Assembly (NCBI GenBank): GCA_033857955.1
Contig: JAWVCW010000033.1
Location: 17,303-81,302, forward strand
Reading direction: 5' to 3'
DNA: 64,000 nt
Source: Gaiellasilicea sp033857955
Lineage (GTDB): Bacteria > Actinomycetota > Thermoleophilia > Gaiellales > Gaiellaceae
The notes beneath the pieces are model-generated. The model saw only the letters and a list, made by a program, of their open reading frames with translations, made no database searches and was not told the origin of the DNA. This document shows, one piece after another, positions 61,801 through 64,000 of the stretch. Each line of letters begins with the position of its first letter. The stretch's first letter is position 1. The translations under genes and the position numbers were made by a program.

Positions 61801-64000
61801 CCCGAGGTTGTGAAGCCGGCAAGGGAGGGGAAGGAGTACGAGGCGATGCCGGACTGCGCGTCGGTTGACGACGCGGTGACGTCGAACGAGCCGCTGCCGC
61901 TCGGCCGGTAGTAGGCCGTCGTGCCGGTCGTGTGCACCGCAGCGCTCGAGTCGGACAGCGAGAGCGACGGAGCGGTCGGGTCGGAGGCGTCGACCTTGAC
62001 GACCGTCGTGAGCGTCGTGGTGTTGCCGACGTTGTCGGTGCCGGTGAGGATGTAGCGGTAGCAGCCGGTGGCGAGGCCGGCCTGGGCCGGGGTGCCGACG
62101 ATCGTCGACGGCGCGCCGTAGCTCGAGCAGGCGTCGGCGGCGAGCGTGCCGTCCTCGCGCGTGAGGATCGAGGTTGCGAAGCCCGAGAGCGCGTCCGCGT
62201 CGTAGTTCGTCCGGGCGTCGATCACGAAGCTGCCGTCGCCGTCGTAGCTCTGCGAGCCGCCGCCGCCGGTCGCGGCGCCGCCGTTCACCGTCAGCGCGCC
62301 GCCGGTCGGGCCCGTGGAGTCACTCGTGAGTGCGAAGGTCGAGCCCGTCGTCAGCAGCGCCTGGTTGCGCGCGTTCACTGTCTTGGCGCCGTTCGGCTCG
62401 GTCGGCGTCGCGAGCGTGTAGGTGCGACTTGCGCCCGAGCCAGAGGTCGTGAAGCCAGTGAGCGTGGGGAAGAGGTAGTCGAGGATCCCGGACTGGCCGT
62501 CGGTCGACGACGCGGTGACGTCGAAGGAGCCGCTGCCGGCGGGGCGGTAGAAGGCGGTGGTGCCGGTGGTGTGGACGTCGGCGCTCGTGTCGGCGAGCGT
62601 CAGGCCGGGCGCAGCGGGCGCGCTCGTGTCGACCTTGACGACAGTGCTGATCGAGACGGCGTTGCCGACACGGTCGGTGCCGGTCAGCGCGTAGCGGTAG
62701 CAGCCGGTGGCAAGGCTGTTCTGGGCGGGCGAGCCGACGATCATCGAAGGCGCGCCGTAGCTCGAGCAGGCGTCGGCGGCGAGCGTGCCGTCCTCGCGCG
62801 TCAGCGTCGAGGTTGCGATGCCGGAGATCGCGTCGGTGTAGTCGGTGCGCGCGCCGATCGTGAAGGTGCCGTCGTTGTCGTAGCTCTGCGTGCCGCCGCC
62901 GCTCGCGACGCCACCGTTGACCGTCATGGCGCCGCCGGTGGGCACGGCTGCGTCTGCGGTGAGCGTGAAGGCGGAGTTGTTCGTGCGGCCGGCGTTGTTG
63001 TTCGCCGTCACCGTCTTGGCGCCGTCTGCCTCGGTCGGGGCTGCGAGCGTGTACGTGCGCGCGCCGCCGGCGCCGGAGAGGGTGAAACCGGTGAGCGTGG
63101 GGAACGTGTAGGTGGCGATGCCGGACTGCGCATCGGTTGAGCTGGCCGTGACGTCGAAGGAGCCGCTGCCGGCGGGGCGGTAGAAGGCGGTGGTGCCGGT
63201 GGTGTGGACGTCGGCGCTCGAGTCGGCGAGTGTCAGCGACGGGGCGGTCGGGTCGGTGAGGTCGACCTTGACGACGGTCGTGATCGTGGTGGTGTTGCCG
63301 ACGTTGTCGGTGCCGGTGAGGATGTAGCGGTAGCAGCCGGTGGCGAGCCCGTTCTGGGCGGGGGTGCCGACGAGGGTGGTCGGGGCGCCGTAGGCCGAGC
63401 AGGCGTCCGCGTTGAGCGTGCCGTCCTCGCGCGTGAGGATCGACGTGCCAACGCCGGCGCCGATGTCCGCGTTGTAGTCGGTGCGAAGGCCGATCGTGAC
63501 GCTGCCGTCGTCGTCGTAGCTCCCGGAGCCGCCACCCGTCGCCACCGTGCCGTTGACGGTCAGGGCGCCGCCGGTGGGCACGGCCGCGTCGGCGGTGAGG
63601 GTGAAGTTCGTCGCCGCCGAGTTGAGGAGCGCCTGGTTGCGGGCGGTGACGGGCTTGCTGCCGTCGGGCTCGGTCGGTGTGGCGAGGGTGTAGGTGCGGG
63701 TCACCCCGGCGCCGGAGCCGGTGAAGCCGGTGAGCGCCGGGAAGGCGTAGTCGAGGATCCCGGACTGGCCGTCGGTCGACGATGCGGTGACGTCGAAGGA
63801 GCCGGCGCCGGCGGGGCGGTAGAAGGCGGTGGTGCCGGTGGTGTGGACGTCGGCGCTCGAGTCGGCGAGCGTTAGGCCCGGGGCAGCGGGTGCGGTGGTG
63901 TCGACCTTGACGACGGTCGTGATCGTGGTGGTGTTGCCGACGTTGTCGGTGCCGGTGAGGATGTAGCGGTAGCAGCCGGTGGCGAGGCCGGCCTGGGCCG
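49860..64000 (-). CDS. Giant Ig-like repeat surface protein with C-terminal PASTA and receiver-like domains (5' end outside window)
   Basis: The frame is open from the stop at 49860 to the window edge, 4,712 residues, so the N-terminus and any signal peptide are missing. From the N-terminal side: about 211-213-residue repeats with two Cys and DxDG-type loops (59.7-64 kb); then about 30 Ig-like modules of 88-91 residues (NPTGSVTAPA..., QFQRSP, GxYDLRVVTTDxAGN) mixed with a second type (FSLSSNE...FEVRLDGG, HTFEVRATDPAGNTD). The last 530 residues hold a beta domain, an FN3-like domain, a PASTA domain and a receiver-like domain. Such proteins are usually adhesins or envelope proteins. Confidence 0.9.
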   Translation of the reverse strand, partial: AQAGLATGCYRYILTGTDNVGNTTTITTVVKVDTTAPAAPGLTLADSSADVHTTGTTAFYRPAGAGSFDVTASSTDGQSGILDYAFPALTGFTGSGAGVTRTYTLATPTEPDGSKPVTARNQALLNSAATNFTLTADAAVPTGGALTVNGTVATGGGSGSYDDDGSVTIGLRTDYNADIGAGVGTSILTREDGTLNADACSAYGAPTTLVGTPAQNGLATGCYRYILTGTDNVGNTTTITTVVKVDLTDPTAPSLTLADSSADVHTTGTTAFYRPAGSGSFDVTASSTDAQSGIATYTFPTLTGFTLSGAGGARTYTLAAPTEADGAKTVTANNNAGRTNNSAFTLTADAAVPTGGAMTVNGGVASGGGTQSYDNDGTFTIGARTDYTDAISGIATSTLTREDGTLAADACSSYGAPSMIVGSPAQNSLATGCYRYALTGTDRVGNAVSISTVVKVDTSAPAAPGLTLADTSADVHTTGTTAFYRPAGSGSFDVTASSTDGQSGILDYLFPTLTGFTTSGSGASRTYTLATPTEPNGAKTVNARNQALLTTGSTFALTSDSTGPTGGALTVNGGAATGGGGSQSYDGDGSFVIDARTNYDADALSGFATSILTREDGTLAADACSSYGAPSTIVGTPAQAGLATGCYRYILTGTDNVGNTTTLTTVVKVDASDPTAPSLSLSDSSAAVHTTGTTAYYRPSGSGSFDVTASSTDAQSGIASYSFPSLAGFTTSGSGASRTFTLATPTEPDGGKSVSAQNNAGRSNSSTFTLTADSSDPTGGALVVNGVASSLVGTQSYDADGSFTIGTRTDYTDAISGIATSTLTREDGTLAANACSTYGAPATIVGSPAQNSLATGCYRFTLTGTDNVGNSSSRSTEVKVDLTDPTAPSLSLAESSAGVHTVGTTAFYRPAGAGSFDVTASSTDGQSGIAGYSFPTLAGFVASGSGATKTYTLSTPTEPDGAKTVTANNNVGRTNGSAFTLMADSTSPGSGSITANGGSAYDTDGTVALAKVDYADASSGIASQTLTRATATLANDACGSFAGTDPVTILGGNDTDTLATGCYRYTLTATDNVGNQAVTQSTIVKVDVTAPTAPTLALSNATGSAYYSGAGSTIWFRSAAGAGGSFDLAASSTDGQTAVASYAFPALGAGWSQSGSGASLTYTYANAAAEPGARNVTATNGAGGVSGNGTFTVANDTTPPTGGSITANGGSAFDGDGTVALVKVDFTDAGAGIAGHTLTRESATLTTGSCGLFSGSDPVTILGGNDADTLTTACYRYTLTGTDNVGSQASVQSTIVKVDTSAPSAPSLAFSNLSANARYAAGTLYIRPSAGGTFRVTATSIDPHTGVASYAFGSLNTNGGANFGGSQTGDQFDYTFSGTTTAPGTARTVTASNPAGGVSGNGSYSIVEDTTGPATILTDPGANLRGTVGLTAMASDAGAGVISVAFQRSPAGAGTWTTISTDSTPGDGFSASFDTTGPADGLYDLRALATDDVGNTGADVVANRRIDNTNPTGSVTAPADNANVSGSIALASSSADAGSGLDTVQFQRSPSGAGAWTNQATPWATTGVSDGLYDVRVLTTDNAGNSFTSAAITVRVDNTNPTGSITAPAGSASVRASIAVSSNSADTGGAGVDTVVFQRSPVALNTWTTINSDALAPYSVTFDTTVVGDGQYDLRAVTTDLAGNSSTSGLVTVTVDNTSPNTSIASQPADPTSSAIASFSFTSTEGGSTFECRIDSGVWGSCSSPESYNSLADGSHTFQVRATDATGNLDASPAAYTWLVDGTNPTGSVTAPAAASNLRGTVSLTSTSADVGGSGVATVQFQRSPIGTGTWTNQAASWDTTAQADGQYDLRVVTTDYAGNAFASATVTVRVDNTDPTGSVTAPANTANLRNTVALTSNSADAGGSGVDTVSFQRAPAGGGTWTNQAASWDTTAQADGQYDLRVVTTDLAGNSHTSATITVRVDNTNPTGLVTNPVAGADLRNTITLASSSADVGGSGVDAVQFQHSPAGAGTWTNQAASWNTNGVTDGQYDIRVVTTDLAGNSFTSAAVTARVDNTNPTGSVTAPADGANVRGTIGLTSNSADTGGSGVDTVQFQRSPAGAGTWTNEAASWDTTGVADGQYDARVVTTDKAGNGFASAAITVRVDNTNPTGTVTSPAEGANVRGTVSLTSNSADGGSGVATSQFQRSPIAAGIWTNQAPSWDTTAQGDGQYDLRVITTDLAGNTFTSATITVRLDNTAPTATMGNPGADLAGTITLTSTTNDGGSGLASVTYQRSPANAGTWTNQAASWDTTTVGDGLYDLRVIAVDNAGNSTTSALVEDRRVDNNAPAIDITAPVGIVNAAASDPFTVTASSPDFDLTQVEFFECPTPACGSQASIGVDTTAPYSISRAIPADGSWTLKVVATDNALNTMSDVETVTVDRTRPQTTIDSNPAAITNQTGAAFAFSSNDGGATFEVRLDGGAWIPSASPKIYSGLAEGPHTFDVRATDAAGNADLSPASYAWTVDTTAPNTMITGTPASPTNSTGATFSFSSSEGSSSFECRIVGGPWSACVTPQSYASLTEGTHTFEVRATDAATNTDATPASFSWTIDFTNPTGSVTSPAPGALVRLTILLASDSADGGSGVAGVVFQRSPAGAGTWTATPASWDTTLVSDGDYDLRVMTSDMAGNVATSSAFTVTVDNTPPNTSLTSQPVDPTNATGASFSLSSEAGASFEVRLDGSAWSPSASPKTFSGLADGSHTFEVRATDPAGNTDATPAAYTWTVDTTAPSTNITSQPADPTNATGASFSLSSNEVGSTFEVRLDGGAWNPSASPKTYAGLADGSHTFEVRATDPAGNTDATPATYTWTVDTIAPNSSFVSTPADPGSDTTPTFSFASTETPATYEVNLDGAGWVSASTPLTISPALSDGSHTLQLRASDAAGNQDATAAGYTWVVDGTNPTGSVTSPADGADIAGTVSLTSNSADAGSGVATVQFQSSPATTNTWTNQAASWNTTLETDGDYDLRVVTTDNAGNAFTSATITVTVDNTAPALSVNVADPINLTTPDPAPLSATATDAGSGIANVSFEQCIAANDNTCAVDTWISLGVDSSSPYGVSLVIPADGTRLLRVRATDNAGRQTTQLVLTTIDRTRPTGSLTVPAAGANVRGTNVVLNAVASDTAPGAINTVTFQRSPAGAGTWTDISVDTAAPYSATLDTTALGDGLYDLRVFTTDAAGNADATPATVQARVDNTLPTGSVTFPADAANVRGTVALTSNSADGGSGVATVQFQRSPTGAGTWTNQAASWDTTAQADGQYDVRVVTTDNAGNTFTSAAITVRVDNTLPTGTITAPANGADRRGTVALTSNSADGGSGVATVQFQRSPIGAGTWTNQAASWDTTQQTDGQYDLRVVTTDNAGNAFTSGAITIRVDNTLPTGTVTAPANGAEIGVPPVTLTGNSADPLVGGSASGVDTVQFQRSPAGANTWTTTPVAWGTAAGADAVADGQYDLRVVTTDKAGNSFASPVVTVLVDHTAPITSASLTPASPSNAPVTVSFSASDGAGAGIAKTEYRIDGGPLTQGTSVVVPAPGDHSNDGAHVVAFFSTDDVANVEAPAKTVNVVIDTTAPSGSGADPGDYLRGIANLSYSTGATDVSSVQFQFSTAGANSWANIGAADISPPYEAAWTTTLVADGPYDLRAVVTDTTGNVANTLLPGLPKTVDNTAPSGSVTSPGASAYVSSTVTVTASASDGSVPPASGVSAVRFEVKPTGAGAFTVFGTQTVPVGSTYSQALATTTLSDGPADIQVVVTDVAGNETTSATRTINIDNLAPVVTLADPGAVVGSSVGLTASSSPDTADVTFRYRPVGSGGAGTLIASDGIAPFAVNWTTTPAAETQWELIAVATDAGGNVTTSAPRNTLVDRTQPTGSVTSPSNGDTVGGPAVALAASAADVSGSGVTSVVWEVKEFGSGSFTPVATDTSAPYSATWNSTSSPDGATIVHAVITDAAGNVSTTAAVPFTLDSTGPSVSLADPGAVVSGTISLTATTGGGAARVVFSVSPAGASTWTQLANDTSAPFGTSFDTTTLGDGLYDLRAVGYDALDNASAPVLRTNVRLDNTAPSLVSSAPADGSISTSANQIVLTANEAATVPGALLDGVAAPAPSISGSTLTFATGALSDGLHVLSGELEDASGTRSQFRVAITIESSPTDDPPPVERSITSSGSYTVTLPGGLVTVKMPQSAWPTPPTPQDYILVLRVDAGSSTAAGVGFAPGTQIIEVTARWAIAGTYVTEFNEPLEITFSNPTGVPVIPVWSQNGTSSWTNMGRLDDTTLPATRRDGFHGDPASVHVLTRHLTFFGLMLDTEAPSAPRHIAGSVLGDGLTIRWIDGRDDSDQLGNTVLYVNGERYRTFGPRQYETKMGPFTPGDTRTFTLAQYDAAGNLSPQSPSLRAVPPVVGKSLEQAVAALSAAGFELGTVRQEPVATVAPGTVVGPIVPRHAVLSTKIDLVVSLATTAPQTRLVFAVNGSKQLTLQKRTTIATRIKVSRPANVTVTLFSAAGKQRLYTWPRLRVKAGANVVRLPLPPQIRRPGTYTLTWVARSGSETVSRSVKLKLVGRGLAQVKPNRSEIEVVLAGEQHPKNAVQSALAGSRARVVAQAGLEQTFNLAASESHNVGLVVVDVDVYGVGFISDLRTVFPAIRVIAVATQPADRVRALRAGAVRALPRQTTSRQLAKVIAAISSR
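49863..50205 (-). other. Degenerate CheY/NarL-type receiver-like domain at the C-terminus of the giant protein
   Basis: The last 115 residues follow receiver order: strand IEVVLAGEQHPK (acidic pair lost), helix, GLVVVDVDV with an Asp in the phospho-acceptor place, helix FISDLRTVFPAIRV, strand VIAVAT, then ALRAGAVRALPRQTTSRQLAKVI, closely resembling the NarL pattern ALxAGAxGYLLKxTSxxEL but with the conserved Lys replaced by Arg. Confidence 0.65.
50556..50735 (-). other. PASTA domain of the giant protein
   Basis: Sequence PPVVGKSLEQAVAALSAAGF, then VAPGTVV and ending KIDLVVS, is a standard PASTA module, which in other proteins binds peptidoglycan stem peptides or beta-lactams. It suggests that this end of the protein contacts the cell wall. 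Confidence 0.8.
53500..59700 (-). repeat. Array of about 264-273-bp Ig-module repeats
   Basis: The block TCCCAGCTCG...CTGGTTCGTCCA recurs at 57130, 57394, 57664, 57937 (one change), 58210 and 58483, spacings 264-273 bases, each unit coding one Ig-like module of 88-91 residues; more diverged units continue on both sides with a second module type interspersed. Confidence 0.85.
59700..64000 (-). repeat. Long tandem repeats, 633/639 bp alternating
   Basis: The marker GGCGGTAG(A/T)AGGC recurs with its GTAG at 61275, 61908, 62547, 63180 and 63819: spacings 633, 639, 633, 639. Units are strongly similar at DNA level and continue past the window edge; older units at 59.7-61 kb are more diverged. Confidence 0.9.

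Noticed and set aside
57984..63875. Many long plus-strand frames opposite the giant gene
   Set aside because: They are antisense to conserved Ig-like repeats, show Arg/Ala/Gly-rich low-complexity translations, and their openness follows from repeated high-GC codon patterns.

Overview
The window is a 64 kb stretch of high-GC, very densely packed bacterial chromosome. Gene content (ArsR/PadR/STAS regulators, YqgE, a cyclic-nucleotide-domain thioredoxin-reductase relative, actinobacterial-style GMC oxidoreductase and patatin, a trp operon, PduO) and codon use point to an actinobacterium, plausibly an uncultured Thermoleophilia (Gaiella/Solirubrobacter-like). That placement is inference: there is no rRNA or other decisive marker here, and I recognise no insertion sequence, tRNA, CRISPR or prophage.

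Layout. 1-7.2 kb: tail of an ECF sigma factor, a DUF4236 protein, a STAS protein, a two-gene ABC exporter, and an overlapping IlvD-like dehydratase / SDR / MFS operon. 7.2-13 kb: ArsR-AHSA1 pair, M24 peptidase, alpha/beta hydrolase divergent from an ArsR-like regulator with a perfect palindrome between them, a fluoride riboswitch driving crcB, and an MFS gene that seems to start at a non-standard codon. 13-22.2 kb: a tightly coupled co-directional operon of a calcineurin-like phosphoesterase, three tandem old-yellow-enzyme paralogues with a C-terminal four-cysteine motif, a patatin lipase and a large GMC oxidoreductase, followed by a convergent alpha/beta hydrolase with a Cys nucleophile. It reads as an oxidative/reductive lipid or sterol-like pathway whose substrate cannot be named from sequence. 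23-32.3 kb: DinB, a double VOC protein, an LLM flavin enzyme, an acidic unknown, a CNB/thioredoxin-reductase fusion, YqgE, a hybrid histidine kinase and a small secreted protein made of 11-residue repeats. 32.4-38.8 kb: trpE-G-D-CF-B and trpA on the minus strand, with trpA separated from trpB by an opposite-strand channel-like membrane gene. 38.8-49.8 kb: M42 peptidase, thiolase, PadR unit, a netrin-like surface protein, GNAT, a secreted beta-propeller-like protein, 3-hydroxyacyl-CoA dehydrogenase, a DUF4214-methyltransferase, an HD-GYP response regulator, acyl-CoA dehydrogenase, PduO adenosyltransferase and a TauE/SafE permease. 49.86-64 kb: one gene on the minus strand, still open at the window edge, coding for more than 4,700 residues of Ig-like repeats.

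Most unusual signals: (i) three copies of a short stem-loop with an invariant core and loop but co-varying outer stems, two in one intergenic region and one inserted in frame inside trpE; (ii) the giant repeat protein ends in a PASTA domain and a degenerate response-regulator receiver-like domain; (iii) the 33-bp-repeat secreted peptide gene; (iv) the triple-OYE/patatin/GMC operon, in which the middle OYE has lost its substrate-binding His.
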